A stretch of DNA of 64,000 nt from contig JAEXAB010000003.1 of the NCBI GenBank assembly GCA_023394875.1, positions 372,001 through 436,000 on the forward strand, in the 5' to 3' direction. Position 1 is the first letter of the stretch; each line of letters opens with the position of its first letter. The translations under genes and the position numbers were made by a program. The stretch comes from Bacillota bacterium. GTDB taxonomy: Bacteria > Bacillota > Clostridia > Christensenellales > DTU072. This document shows, piece after piece, positions 35,007 to 44,228 of this stretch. The notes under the pieces were generated by a model that did no database searches, was not told the DNA's origin, and was given only the letters and a program-made list of their open reading frames with translations.

Positions 35007-36059
35007 TTATACTTTTTCCACCCAATGGAATTCATCGGGAAGACGTCCGAATTGGATGCCGGTTATATTATCGTAAGCATAACTGGATATTTTGCCCATT
35101 TCGTTGTTGTTTATTATCAAATCTTCCCCTTTGTAGTGCAATAAACCTACAGGAGAAACAACGGCTGCAGTACCTGTGCCGAAAACTTCGTCAAGCTTGC
35201 CTAACCTATACGCTTCCACAACTTCGTCAATGCTTATTCTTCTTTCTTCTACCTTATAGCCACGGCTGGAAAGTAAGTCTATTACGCTTCTTCTTGTTAC
35301 TCCGTGAAGGATAGAACCCACCAAAGCCGGGGTTATTACCACGCCGTCGATTACAAAGAAGATGTTCATAGCGCCCACTTCTTCGATATACTTTCTGTCT
35401 TTGGCGTCCAGCCACAAAACCTGGTCGTAACCCTTTCTGTTTGCCATTTCTCCGGCAAGCAAAGATGTGGCATAGTTACCCATGCACTTGCATTCTCCCG
35501 TTCCTCCCAAAGGCGCTCTTACGTATTCTTCCTCTATCAATATCTTGGTAGGAGCAAGACCGTGGGCATAATAGCTGCCAACAGGGCAAAGTATTACGAA
35601 GAAAATATAGTTATGGGCGGCGTGAACACCCAAAGCCTTGTCATCAGCTATCATCGTAGGGCGGATATAAAGAGAAGTGCCCGGATCGGTAGGTATCCAG
35701 TCGCTGTCAATTTTTATTAGCTCTTTTATGCCGTTTAGTACTGCTTCTTCGTCAAAATTAGGCATGCACAGTCTGGAGGCTGACAAGTTCATTCTCTTCA
35801 TGTTGTCGCGGGGACGGAACATTGTAATATTGCCTTGTTTATCCTTATATGCCTTCATTCCCTCAAATATGCCCTGTCCGTAGTGCAGTACGTTGGTGCA
35901 AGGCTCCATAGAAAAATCGCCGTAAGGAATAATCTCCATTTCCTGCCATTTTCCCTCGGTATACTTCATTACCAACATATGGTCGGTAAAATACTTTCCA
36001 AAGCCCAGTTTTGTAAAATCGGGTTTCTCTTTCTTGTTCTTCGTCAATGTTATTTTCAT
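35007..36059 (-). CDS. ilvE: Branched-chain amino acid aminotransferase
   Basis: A 350-residue PLP fold-type IV transaminase that exchanges amino groups between branched-chain 2-oxo acids and glutamate. The PLP lysine lies in GGTGECKCMGNYATS (near 190), and YIRPTMIADD and EVGAMNIFFV are family landmarks of the longer (eukaryote-like) BCAT subgroup. The ATG at 36059 follows a TGGAGGTG site; the frame extends five codons further without one. It is the third gene of the tyrS operon, 18 bp after yigZ. Confidence 0.92.
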   Translation of the reverse strand: MKITLTKNKKEKPDFTKLGFGKYFTDHMLVMKYTEGKWQEMEIIPYGDFSMEPCTNVLHYGQGIFEGMKAYKDKQGNITMFRPRDNMKRMNLSASRLCMPNFDEEAVLNGIKELIKIDSDWIPTDPGTSLYIRPTMIADDKALGVHAAHNYIFFVILCPVGSYYAHGLAPTKILIEEEYVRAPLGGTGECKCMGNYATSLLAGEMANRKGYDQVLWLDAKDRKYIEEVGAMNIFFVIDGVVITPALVGSILHGVTRRSVIDLLSSRGYKVEERRISIDEVVEAYRLGKLDEVFGTGTAAVVSPVGLLHYKGEDLIINNNEMGKISSYAYDNITGIQFGRLPDEFHWVEKV

Positions 36060-36077
36060 TTTGCACCTCCACAAAAT

Positions 36078-36692
36078 TTAATATTTCAAATACTTTTTTT
36101 CTGTCCAGTTAATTGTTCTTTGTCCGTTGGTAGCTTTTGCAAAAAGCTGTTCGCTTTCTTCCTTAATACCCAATGGCGCGCTCAATACAAATTCCACATT
36201 GTCACCGTAATTGGTATCCAAAACCCTGATTTCGGTATCCTTAACTAATCTTAATAAGTTCTGATACTCTGCATAACTTGCTTGGCTCTTTCCGATAACG
36301 CATTCTTTTTTTGTTATTATCTTTGCGTTTTCTATAGCTTGCGCTACCGCTTTGGTATATGCTCCGATAAGTCCGCTGGCTCCTAGCTTAATCCCCCCGA
36401 AATACCTTGTTACCACCGCTACTACGTCTGACAAATTCTTATTCTTCAAGGTTTGTAAAATGGGGTTTCCCGCAGTGCCTTGCGGCTCTCCGTCGTCGGA
36501 AAATTTTTGCTCTCCGCCTCTTGAGATTATCGCATAACAGTTATGCCTTGCATCGTTATATTTTGCCGATATACCTTTAACGTATTCCATTCCCTCATCA
36601 AAGCTGTCAATATTTTTCAAGTTGCAGATAAAAACCGAACGTTTTATTTCCAGAGTGGCGGATATAGAACCTTCGATTGTAAGATAATCCAT
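36078..36692 (-). CDS. yigZ: YigZ/IMPACT family protein
   Basis: A 204-residue cytoplasmic protein of UPF0029. The core SDDGEPQGTAGNPILQ and RYFGGIKLGASGL motifs (about residues 65-115) are those of the family, followed by the smaller ferredoxin-like C-terminal domain. The biochemical role is unsettled; the eukaryotic homologue IMPACT acts in translation control. Its ATG shares one base with the tyrS stop (TAATG), so translation is coupled. Confidence 0.9.
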   Translation of the reverse strand: MDYLTIEGSISATLEIKRSVFICNLKNIDSFDEGMEYVKGISAKYNDARHNCYAIISRGGEQKFSDDGEPQGTAGNPILQTLKNKNLSDVVAVVTRYFGGIKLGASGLIGAYTKAVAQAIENAKIITKKECVIGKSQASYAEYQNLLRLVKDTEIRVLDTNYGDNVEFVLSAPLGIKEESEQLFAKATNGQRTINWTEKKYLKY

Positions 36693-37906
36693 TACTTAAC
36701 TATTACCTTAATATGAACTTTCTTGCCTTTATGCAATATAAATCCGTTGTTTATATGGCTGTCGGATAGTTCATAGCCGTATTCTTTGACCGTTTCTTCG
36801 TTGATTTTTACTCCGCCGCCGTCAATTAGTCTTTTTGCTTCGCCTTTAGATTTGACTACGTTAAGTTCAACCAGTACGTCGGTTATGTTGCGGGAAGAAA
36901 ACGTAATTTCCACTGTAGGCATAGAACTTTCGTCTCCGCCAAACGCTCCCTTTGCTTGGGCTAAGGCCTTGTCCGCTTCTTCCTCGCCGTGGACGATTTT
37001 TGTTACTTCATAAGCCAGTCTCTCTTTGGCTATATTCATTCTTTCGTCCATATTGACAGTAAGCGCGTTAATGTCTTCCATTTCCATAAAAGTTAAGAAC
37101 CGCATGCACTTGTTTACGTCGGCGTCGTCTACGTTTCTGAAATATTGGAAGAACTCATAAGGAGTGGTCTTTTTTGGATCCAGCCAAACGGCGCCTTTTT
37201 GAGTTTTGCCCATCTTCTTGCCTTCGGACGTAGTCAAAAGTTCAAAGGTCATAGCGTACGCGTTTTTGCCTTCCTTTCTTCTTATTAGGTCGGCGCCTTG
37301 TAATATATTGCTCCATTGATCGTCGCCGCCGCATTGTAAAAGACAGCCGTATTTTTGGAAAAGTACCAAAAAGTCGTAACTTTGCATCAGCATATAGTTA
37401 AATTCAAGAAAGCTCAATCCCTTTTCCATTCTTTGCTTGAAACATTCCGCTGTAAGCATTCTGTTTACCGAAAAATGCACTCCTATATCTCTGATAAAGT
37501 CCACGTAATTAAGATTCAACAACCAATCGGCGTTGTTAACCATAATCGCGGCGTTTTCCCCTTCAAAGCTAAAGAACTTGGACATTTGTTCCTTAAAGCA
37601 AGCGCAATTGTACTCAATAGTTTCTTTTGTCATCATGCTACGCATATCGCTTCTTCCCGAAGGGTCGCCTATCATAGCCGTACCGCCGCCAATCAAAATA
37701 ATGGGCTTGTGACCGGCTTTTTGCATATGGCTCATAGCCATCAGCGCCAAAAAGTGCCCGACGTGTAAGCTATCCGCAGTAGGGTCAAACCCGATATAGA
37801 AAGGAACCGAAGTTTTGCTTAGCAGTTCATACAGCTCGTCTTCATAGACCGTCTGCTTGACAAATCCCCTTTCTCTTAGTACGTCCATTATGTTACTCTT
37901 GGTCAT
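36692..37906 (-). CDS. tyrS: Tyrosyl-tRNA synthetase
   Basis: Charges tRNA-Tyr. It has 404 residues with a class I core: the HIGH equivalent is HVGH (near 49) and the KMSKS equivalent is KMGKT (near 230). The C-terminal S4 RNA-binding domain (SKGEAKRLIDGGGVKIN) is present. The KMGKT form is normal in bacterial TyrRS. It opens the eight-gene operon; the leader is only about 40 nt, so there is no room for the T-box often seen before Firmicutes tyrS. The first ATG is used; ribosome site GGAGCAGG lies upstream. Confidence 0.95.
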   Translation of the reverse strand: MTKSNIMDVLRERGFVKQTVYEDELYELLSKTSVPFYIGFDPTADSLHVGHFLALMAMSHMQKAGHKPIILIGGGTAMIGDPSGRSDMRSMMTKETIEYNCACFKEQMSKFFSFEGENAAIMVNNADWLLNLNYVDFIRDIGVHFSVNRMLTAECFKQRMEKGLSFLEFNYMLMQSYDFLVLFQKYGCLLQCGGDDQWSNILQGADLIRRKEGKNAYAMTFELLTTSEGKKMGKTQKGAVWLDPKKTTPYEFFQYFRNVDDADVNKCMRFLTFMEMEDINALTVNMDERMNIAKERLAYEVTKIVHGEEEADKALAQAKGAFGGDESSMPTVEITFSSRNITDVLVELNVVKSKGEAKRLIDGGGVKINEETVKEYGYELSDSHINNGFILHKGKKVHIKVIVK

Positions 37907-37950
37907 TTTGCCTGCTCCATAAATATTATTATAAAAGTGTATTAAACTAT

Positions 37951-37979
37951 ATTATAATTACAGGCATAAAAAAAAGCAA
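37951..37979 (-). promoter_or_regulatory. Promoter of the tyrS operon
   Basis: On the minus strand TTGCTT (37974-37979), 17-bp spacer, TATAAT (37951-37956). The leader is about 40 nt. Confidence 0.65.
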
Positions 37980-38031
37980 CCAATATACTTAAAAATATCC
38001 TAATTTATTTCATAAACAAAGCAAAAAAAAT

Positions 38032-38060
38032 TTGCAAAAATATTTTTATGATAATATAAT
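38032..38060 (+). promoter_or_regulatory. Promoter placing the transcript start at the ATG (leaderless)
   Basis: TTGCAA (38032-38037), 17-bp spacer, perfect TATAAT (38055-38060), then 7 bp to the ATG at 38068. No Shine-Dalgarno site can fit. Confidence 0.65.
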
Positions 38061-38067
38061 ACATAAT

Positions 38068-38808
38068 ATGAAAAAGTATTACAGCCCAATAAAAGAATAT
38101 GACAAAAGGAAAAAACATCACCCATTTTATGCTTTGACCAGAGCCATAGTCAAGAGGTTTTTTCCTGAAAACGAATTTATTTGGAAGACAGAAAAGCCAA
38201 CGGACGGAGAAGCTCCTTTCTTTGTGTGCAACCACACAAAAATCTATGCGCCGGTATATTTTCTACTGCAAAAGGACACCAGAGTGTGGGCTAACTATTA
38301 CTTCCTCTTTATGAAAACCTGCTGGCAGCATCTGAGCAAACGGGTTCTCCCCACCGTCAAAATGAAGTTCCTTTTGTATCCTATTGCGTTTTTGATTACT
38401 CCGATTATTGTGCTTACCTTCCGCGCGTTCAACCCGATACCCGTTTACCACTTCGGCAAGACGGTGTGCGAAACCTTTAATAAGAGTATCCAAACAATGG
38501 AAGAAGGTATCCCGCAAGTCATTTTCCCCGAAAGGACGGAAAACAGAGTCAACAAATACATCTATGAGTTCAACGCAGGCTTCCCTATGGTTGCCAAAGA
38601 GTATTATGACAAAACCGGCAAGATTATGAAGTTCTATCCATTATACTGCGCTCAGAAACTTAATACCTTTGTTGTGGGAGAGCCGATAAGCTACGACCCC
38701 AATGTTCCCATAAAAATTCAAAGAGCGGCAATTTGCCGTTATTTAGAAAAGAAAATTGAGGAACTAGGCGACATCCTGCCTCCTCACGAAGTCGTCCCTT
38801 ACGTATAA
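38068..38808 (+). CDS. PlsC-like acyltransferase family protein, active site altered
   Basis: A 246-residue protein with the layout of 1-acylglycerol-3-phosphate acyltransferases: the first block reads FFVCNHTKIYAP, a hydrophobic stretch follows (about 100-130), and the glycerol-phosphate block reads IFPERTENR. In the usual NHx4D motif the Asp position is Ala here, and FPEGT is FPERT, so normal His-Asp catalysis is doubtful. It may be a divergent lipid acyltransferase or an inactive relative. I use the ATG at 38068; the frame opens with TTG at 38032, inside the promoter's -35 box. A terminator shared with yqeY follows. Confidence 0.72.
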   Translation: MKKYYSPIKEYDKRKKHHPFYALTRAIVKRFFPENEFIWKTEKPTDGEAPFFVCNHTKIYAPVYFLLQKDTRVWANYYFLFMKTCWQHLSKRVLPTVKMKFLLYPIAFLITPIIVLTFRAFNPIPVYHFGKTVCETFNKSIQTMEEGIPQVIFPERTENRVNKYIYEFNAGFPMVAKEYYDKTGKIMKFYPLYCAQKLNTFVVGEPISYDPNVPIKIQRAAICRYLEKKIEELGDILPPHEVVPYV

Positions 38809-38812
38809 AAAA

Positions 38813-38839
38813 ATAACGCCCCGTTACGGGGCGTTTTTG
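38813..38839. terminator. Bidirectional terminator between acyltransferase and yqeY
   Basis: A GC-rich stem (AACGCCCCG with CGGGGCGTT) and a 3-nt loop, with A-run on the left and T-run on the right; it fits both convergent genes. Confidence 0.85.
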
Positions 38840-39283
38840 TTATTTATTAGCTAAGTATTTTTCCACCAATGGATTTACCAATGCTTTGTCAAATTTTCCT
38901 GCCACTTGCGGCATAATGGTTTTTATTATCATTCCTTTTGTTTTTGCCGAATTATCATCGTAGATGTCGGCGGCTTTAATCAGAGCAAGAACTTCCTCTT
39001 CGGTCATTTGCTTAGGAAGATATACAGTCAAAATTTCCACCTTTTTGTTAGCTTCGGCGGATTTTTCCTCATTTCTGCCCTTTGACATTTCCACAATCTC
39101 TTTCTGAACTTTGATTTCCTTAGTAATGCATTCTATTACTTCGCTGTCCGATACTTCTCTGCCTGCTTCTATTTTTTCTTTCTGCAAAATCCCTGCGATT
39201 ATTGCTTCCAGAGCGTTTTTAACTTCGGTATTGCCCGTTTTGCGCGCGTTGGTAAAATCTCTTCTTACGTCGTCTTTAAGCAT
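38840..39283 (-). CDS. yqeY: GatB/YqeY domain protein
   Basis: A 147-residue helical protein matching YqeY, a free-standing form of the tail domain of the GatB amidotransferase subunit. Landmarks are LKDDVRRDFTNARK at the N terminus, TVYLPKQMTEEEV and MPQVAGKFDKALVNPLVEKYL at the C terminus. The domain is thought to contact tRNA; the role of the free protein is unclear. It follows ileS by 10 bp with a GGAGGAG site, so the two are probably cotranscribed. Confidence 0.92.
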   Translation of the reverse strand: MLKDDVRRDFTNARKTGNTEVKNALEAIIAGILQKEKIEAGREVSDSEVIECITKEIKVQKEIVEMSKGRNEEKSAEANKKVEILTVYLPKQMTEEEVLALIKAADIYDDNSAKTKGMIIKTIMPQVAGKFDKALVNPLVEKYLANK

Positions 39284-39293
39284 AACTCCTCCT

Positions 39294-42200
39294 TTATTTG
39301 GCTACAGCCAATTTAACAATAAATTTGTATTCCCCTATTTCTATTTCCGAAACAACGTCGGTATTAAGTTCGTTTACTATTTCGATAGCCAGTATATCCT
39401 GCTTGATTCTGTCGGCGTATTGCTCTATAGAATCGTTGACAAATTCATCAGAAGAAATAAAGCAAGCCTTGATTCTCTGCTCTACGGCAAAACCTGCGTC
39501 CTTTCTTAAAACTTGAATTTTCCTTATGGTTTCTCTGATAAAGCCTTCTCCGATAAGGTCGGCTGTTAGGTTGGTATCAATTGCATAAGTGCCGTTATTT
39601 TCTTTTGCTACCACAAAGTTTTCTTTAGGTCTGTCGTGGCAGTCAAGTATAGATTTTTCCAGATTTTCAAACTGACCGATAGAAATTATTCCGCTTTGAT
39701 ATTGTTCATCTAAGCTTAACATTTCTTCTCTATTTAGGTTGTCAACCAAAGTTTTGAGCTTTTGCGCTTCTCCCTTTAGTTTGGCTCCCGCCACGCGGAA
39801 ATTGACGGTGAAATAATGTTCATTAAAGGCTTTTTCGTCCTCCGCAAAGACAACTTCCTTTATGTTAAGCTCTTCTTTTACTACGTTAATAAGAGGTAGA
39901 ATATTATTCTTTTTATCCTCGGAAGTTACTATATAGAGAGTCATTAGCGGTTGCTTAATCTTTATTTGAGCTTCGTTTCTCATTCTTTGCGCGGTGGCAA
40001 TTACGTCTCTTACTAAAGCGGTCTGAACAAGTATTTTTTCATCGGCGGGCATTTCTATACTATTCGGATAGTCCGCCAAATGTACGCTTATAGGAGCGTC
40101 CTTTTCTATCTCTCTTACCGTGTTTTGCCAGATATAATCGGTTATAAAAGGTATAATGGGGCTCATTACTTTAATGGCGGCTTTTATTGCCTGATACAAG
40201 CACCAGTATGCGTTCATTTGGTCGTTTTTGTCTATGGACTTCCAAAAACGCTTACGGTTGATACGGATATACCAGTTGCTTACGTCATCGGTAAAGCTCT
40301 CAAACTCTTTTATGGTATTTGTGGTGCGGTAGCTCTTATAGCCAGCGTCTGCCGCTGCCAAAAACGCGTTTGTTCTCTCAATTATCCACTTGTCGCTATG
40401 GGTAAATGTGCTGTAATCGGGCTTGAAATTGCCGATGTCGGGGTTGTCTAGACTTGCATACAGATTAAAGAACACGTAAATATTCCAAAAAGCAAGTATC
40501 TTTCTGCGCGCCTCGTCGGTAAGGCTGTAGCCAAAACGTACGTCCCCTGTTACGGGAGAAGAACAGAACAAATATCTTATTGAATCGGCTCCCATCTTTT
40601 CGGCGGCTTCGTCAAACCTTATCATAAAGCCTGTCTTGCTGAACTTTCCACCCTCTTCGTTAACTACCGATGAGTGAGTAACTACTCTTTCGTAAGGCGC
40701 TTTGCCCGTTATAACAACGCTCATAAATAATAAGGAATAGAACCATAATCTTATTTGCTCTTTCATTTCGATAACAAGCTCACTAGGGAAGTTGTTATTA
40801 AAATACTCTTTATCCTCAAAATACTTTTTGGTGCTAAAAGGCGTAATTCCCGCGTCAAGCCAGCAGTCGCCCACCTCAGGCACTCTTTCTACCAGTTCTC
40901 CACACTGCGGACAACGGATTTTTATTTTATCAATATATGGTCTGTGCAGGTGAGGCACGCCTTCCAAAGAATGATTTTCGCTAAGTTCAATTAACTCTTC
41001 TTTACTGCCCACAACGGTAACTTTACCGCACTTTTTGCAGACGTAGAAAGGTAAGGGCAGACCGTAAAATCTTTTTCTGGAAATATTCCAGTCGCCCATA
41101 TTATTGAGCCAGTCCACCATACGCTTGCCCGCAAAATCAGGCTCCCATTTAACGGTGTTGGCGGCGGCAATCAACAAAGGTTTCAATTCTGTAGTAGCAA
41201 TGCTCCATTCGTCAACCAATTTGAACACAACTTCGCTCTTGCATCTCCAGCAATGGGGATAGCTGTGAGTAACAGGGTCGGTTTTATATAATGTACCGTC
41301 ACTTTCCATACGGCTGACAACCAAATCGATTACTTCGTTGGTCTTCTTTCCGGTAAGGTTTCCGAAACCTTCCAAAATAGTACCGCTGTCGTCAACGGGA
41401 CAAATTTCGGGCAGATTAAATCTCTTACCTAAGTCAAAGTCTTCGGCTCCGCAGCCCGGCGCAATATGCACAACGCCGCTACCTTCGGTTGCGTCAACGT
41501 CTTCCCACGGGATTATCTTATGTTCAAAATTCTGAATGCCAAACTCCGGGAAAACAGTTTCATAAGCTTTTCCGATAAGTTCCGCGCCCTTAAATTCTTC
41601 AATAATGGTTACTATATCGCCCTTTAGTTTACCCAACGCGCCTTTACCGATAATGATATTGCGGTCGGTAGACTTAACCTTAACTCTGACGTAGTCGATT
41701 TCGGGGTTTACCGCCAAAGCCACGTTACTGGTTAACGTCCACGGAGTGGTCGTCCATACTATTATACTGTCGTTACTGTCCTTTATTTTTAACTTAGCGA
41801 AAATGGAAGTATGAGTAATATCCTTATAGCTTCCGCTCATTTCGTGTTCGCTTAGCGACGTTCCGCAGCGGGGGCACCAGGGCATAGGTCTGTGGCTTTT
41901 TACCAGCCAGCCTTTTTCTTGACAAATCTTCAAGAAATGCCAGATAGAAGTTATATTGAGGTCGGTATTGGTAAAATAGCTGTTCTCCCAATCCATCCAC
42001 TGTCCCAGACGCTTGCTTTGTTGGGTTATTACTTTGGAAAATCTGTTAACCCTCTCCATACATTTTTCGGTAAACTTATCAAGTCCGTATTCGATAATTC
42101 CCTTCTTGTCGCTTACGCCGATTTCCTTTTCGGCTTCTACTTCCACCCAAAGCCCTTGAGAATCAAAGCCGTTTTGGTATTGACAGCTCTTGCCGTGCAT

Positions 42201-42416
42201 GGCGTTGTATCTTATATTTACGTCTTTTAAGGTTCTGCCCCAAGCGTGATGAATGCCCATAGCGTTGTTGGCGGTAATAGGCCCGTCAAGAAAGCGGAAT
42301 CTCTCCCCGTTCTTGTTCTTTTCCACAAGCTTATCAAAGCAATTATTATCCTCCCAAAACTTCAGCATATCCTTTTCAAGCTGAATAAAATCGGGATTTT
42401 GGTTTTCCTTGCGCAT
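39294..42416 (-). CDS. ileS: Isoleucyl-tRNA synthetase with altered HIGH motif (GIHH)
   Basis: Charges tRNA-Ile. It has 1040 residues, the length of the eukaryote-like IleRS2 group. Where class I synthetases have HxGH this one reads G-I-H-H (residues 54-57, in ANNAMGIHHAWGRT). The KMSKS loop reads KFSKTG (near 592). A large editing domain follows the first half of the core (about 200-400), and Cys pairs CPRCG, CKKCG and CPQCG suggest zinc sites. Landmarks WISRKRFYGLPLP-like (WNISRKRFYG) and GDCWLDAG are present. From memory, the HxGH to GxHH swap gives very high mupirocin resistance in IleRS2 enzymes. No T-box leader is visible; the promoter lies at 42471-42499. Confidence 0.93.
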   Translation of the reverse strand: MRKENQNPDFIQLEKDMLKFWEDNNCFDKLVEKNKNGERFRFLDGPITANNAMGIHHAWGRTLKDVNIRYNAMHGKSCQYQNGFDSQGLWVEVEAEKEIGVSDKKGIIEYGLDKFTEKCMERVNRFSKVITQQSKRLGQWMDWENSYFTNTDLNITSIWHFLKICQEKGWLVKSHRPMPWCPRCGTSLSEHEMSGSYKDITHTSIFAKLKIKDSNDSIIVWTTTPWTLTSNVALAVNPEIDYVRVKVKSTDRNIIIGKGALGKLKGDIVTIIEEFKGAELIGKAYETVFPEFGIQNFEHKIIPWEDVDATEGSGVVHIAPGCGAEDFDLGKRFNLPEICPVDDSGTILEGFGNLTGKKTNEVIDLVVSRMESDGTLYKTDPVTHSYPHCWRCKSEVVFKLVDEWSIATTELKPLLIAAANTVKWEPDFAGKRMVDWLNNMGDWNISRKRFYGLPLPFYVCKKCGKVTVVGSKEELIELSENHSLEGVPHLHRPYIDKIKIRCPQCGELVERVPEVGDCWLDAGITPFSTKKYFEDKEYFNNNFPSELVIEMKEQIRLWFYSLLFMSVVITGKAPYERVVTHSSVVNEEGGKFSKTGFMIRFDEAAEKMGADSIRYLFCSSPVTGDVRFGYSLTDEARRKILAFWNIYVFFNLYASLDNPDIGNFKPDYSTFTHSDKWIIERTNAFLAAADAGYKSYRTTNTIKEFESFTDDVSNWYIRINRKRFWKSIDKNDQMNAYWCLYQAIKAAIKVMSPIIPFITDYIWQNTVREIEKDAPISVHLADYPNSIEMPADEKILVQTALVRDVIATAQRMRNEAQIKIKQPLMTLYIVTSEDKKNNILPLINVVKEELNIKEVVFAEDEKAFNEHYFTVNFRVAGAKLKGEAQKLKTLVDNLNREEMLSLDEQYQSGIISIGQFENLEKSILDCHDRPKENFVVAKENNGTYAIDTNLTADLIGEGFIRETIRKIQVLRKDAGFAVEQRIKACFISSDEFVNDSIEQYADRIKQDILAIEIVNELNTDVVSEIEIGEYKFIVKLAVAK

Positions 42417-42470
42417 ATATCCTCCGTATAGAGTAAATTTATTATTCCATTAATTTTTATAATTTAATTA

Positions 42471-42499
42471 ATAATACTAAAATAAGTATTAAATGTCAA
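42471..42499 (-). promoter_or_regulatory. Promoter of ileS-yqeY
   Basis: On the minus strand TTGACA (42494-42499), 17-bp spacer, TATTAT (42471-42476). The leader is about 50 nt, with GGAGGA before the ATG. The rest of this 235-bp intergenic stretch holds only the DUF1846 promoter. Confidence 0.7.
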
Positions 42500-42588
42500 T
42501 AAATCCGCTATGAAAATAACTATTTATTGCCAAAATCACCGACTCTTTCTTTCCATAAAGAACCAAATAATCTAAAATAAGAATACCA

Positions 42589-42617
42589 TTGCCAGTTTGC
42601 AATAAATGGGTTATAAT
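42589..42617 (+). promoter_or_regulatory. Promoter of the DUF1846 gene
   Basis: TTGCCA (42589-42594), 17-bp spacer, perfect TATAAT (42612-42617). The short leader contains the palindrome TTGTTAACAA (42624-42633). Confidence 0.7.
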
Positions 42618-42651
42618 ATATTCTTGTTAACAAAATACAAGAGAGGGACAC

Positions 42652-44136
42652 ATGGAAATCGGTTTTAGCAATGAGCTTTATATCCAGAAGCAGACAGAGA
42701 AAATTTTAGAGAGAATCGCACATTTTGACAATAAGTTATACTTGGAATTCGGAGGAAAGCTCTTTGACGATATGCATGCTTACCGCGTTTTGCCGGGCTT
42801 TGCTTACAACTCCAAAATCAATATACTGCATAAACTGAAAGACAAAGCGGAGATTATTTTTGTAATAAGCGCCGCCGATATAGAGAGAAACAAAATCAGA
42901 GCCGATTTCGGGATTACCTACGGCATGGACGTGCTGCGCCTAATCGACAGAATAAGAGAAATGGGTATTCTTATTAACAGCGTAGTTATTACTCAATACA
43001 GCAATCAGACTGCCGCCGACGTTTTTGTAAACAAACTTCAAAGACGGGGAGAAAAAACATACATTCACCGCTACACGAAGGGCTATCCTACCGACGTTGA
43101 TACTATTGTAAGTGACGAAGGTTACGGAGCTAATCCTTATATAGAAACAACCATGCCTTTGGTGGTAGTGACCGCCCCGGGTCCGGGTAGCGGCAAGTTG
43201 GCTACTTGTCTTAGTCAGCTTTATCATGAGTATAAGCGCGGAGTAAAGGCAGGGTACGCTAAGTACGAAACCTTCCCTATTTGGAATCTTCCCCTCCGCC
43301 ACCCCGTAAACGTAGCCTACGAAGCGGGCACGGCTGACCTTGGCGACGTAAATATGATAGACCCGTACCACCTAGAAGCTTACGGAGTAAGCACGGTAAA
43401 TTATAACCGCGATATAGAGTGTTTCCCCATAGTAAGAAGCATTCTCAATAAAATTACCGGCGATGAGGACCTCTATAAATCCCCCACCGATATGGGCGTA
43501 AATATGGCAGGATATGCCATAATAGACGATGCGGTAGTCCGCAAGGCTGCTAGGCAGGAAATAATAAGGCGTTATTTCAAGGCGGCTTGTGATTATAAGC
43601 AAGGACTTTGCGATCTTACCCCCAGTCAAAGAATACTCCTTCTCATGAACGAAAACAAAATAACCATAAGCGAAAGAGCTGTGGTTCAACCCTGTCTTGA
43701 CAAAGCCGAAATTACCAAAAAACCTTCGGTTGCCATTGAGCTTGCCGACAAGCGCATAGTTTGCGGCAAGGCTACTTCCCTTATGACTTCCTGTTCCAGC
43801 GCCGTTCTCAACGCCGTTAAGACCTTAGCCAATATCGACGATGATATTTTACTGCTGTCCCCCAGCGTGTTGGAACCTATAATAAAACTGAAAAAAGAAG
43901 TTTTAGGCGGACAGAACGCCAAACTAAATTTAGCCGACGTTTTGACTGCGCTCAGTATTTGCGCCGTACCCGATTCTATGGTGGAAAAGGCATTTGACTG
44001 CTTAAAAGAGCTAAAAGACTGCGAAGCGCACAGCTCTTGTATGCTGCCCGAAATCGATTTGAGTATGCTACGAAAGCTGGGTATCAATATAACCAGCCAG
44101 CCCGAATTCTCCTCCAAACTGCTTTACGGGATTTAA
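42652..44136 (+). CDS. DUF1846 (UPF0371) family protein
   Basis: A 494-residue cytoplasmic protein of DUF1846. The N-terminal part reads RIAHFDNKLYLEFGGKLFDD; a P-loop-like GPGSGKLATCLSQ (near 179) suggests nucleotide or phosphate binding; IWNLPLRHPVNVAYEAGTADL is another family landmark. The family is common in Firmicutes and human-gut bacteria; its reaction is not established to my knowledge. A GAGAGGG site precedes the ATG. It is probably monocistronic; spoIIE follows after 92 bp. Confidence 0.92.
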   Translation: MEIGFSNELYIQKQTEKILERIAHFDNKLYLEFGGKLFDDMHAYRVLPGFAYNSKINILHKLKDKAEIIFVISAADIERNKIRADFGITYGMDVLRLIDRIREMGILINSVVITQYSNQTAADVFVNKLQRRGEKTYIHRYTKGYPTDVDTIVSDEGYGANPYIETTMPLVVVTAPGPGSGKLATCLSQLYHEYKRGVKAGYAKYETFPIWNLPLRHPVNVAYEAGTADLGDVNMIDPYHLEAYGVSTVNYNRDIECFPIVRSILNKITGDEDLYKSPTDMGVNMAGYAIIDDAVVRKAARQEIIRRYFKAACDYKQGLCDLTPSQRILLLMNENKITISERAVVQPCLDKAEITKKPSVAIELADKRIVCGKATSLMTSCSSAVLNAVKTLANIDDDILLLSPSVLEPIIKLKKEVLGGQNAKLNLADVLTALSICAVPDSMVEKAFDCLKELKDCEAHSSCMLPEIDLSMLRKLGINITSQPEFSSKLLYGI

Positions 44137-44228
44137 TACTACAAAATATCTCTCATTTCTTTATAATCTTGCAATAAGCACCCCTATATTGCCTTTATAC
44201 TGTATTTTAACAGAAAATAAAGGTGATT

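Noticed and set aside
42624..42633. TTGTTAACAA palindrome as a Rex operator before the DUF1846 gene
   Set aside because: The Rex site has the same half-sites separated by about 4 bp; this one has no spacer.
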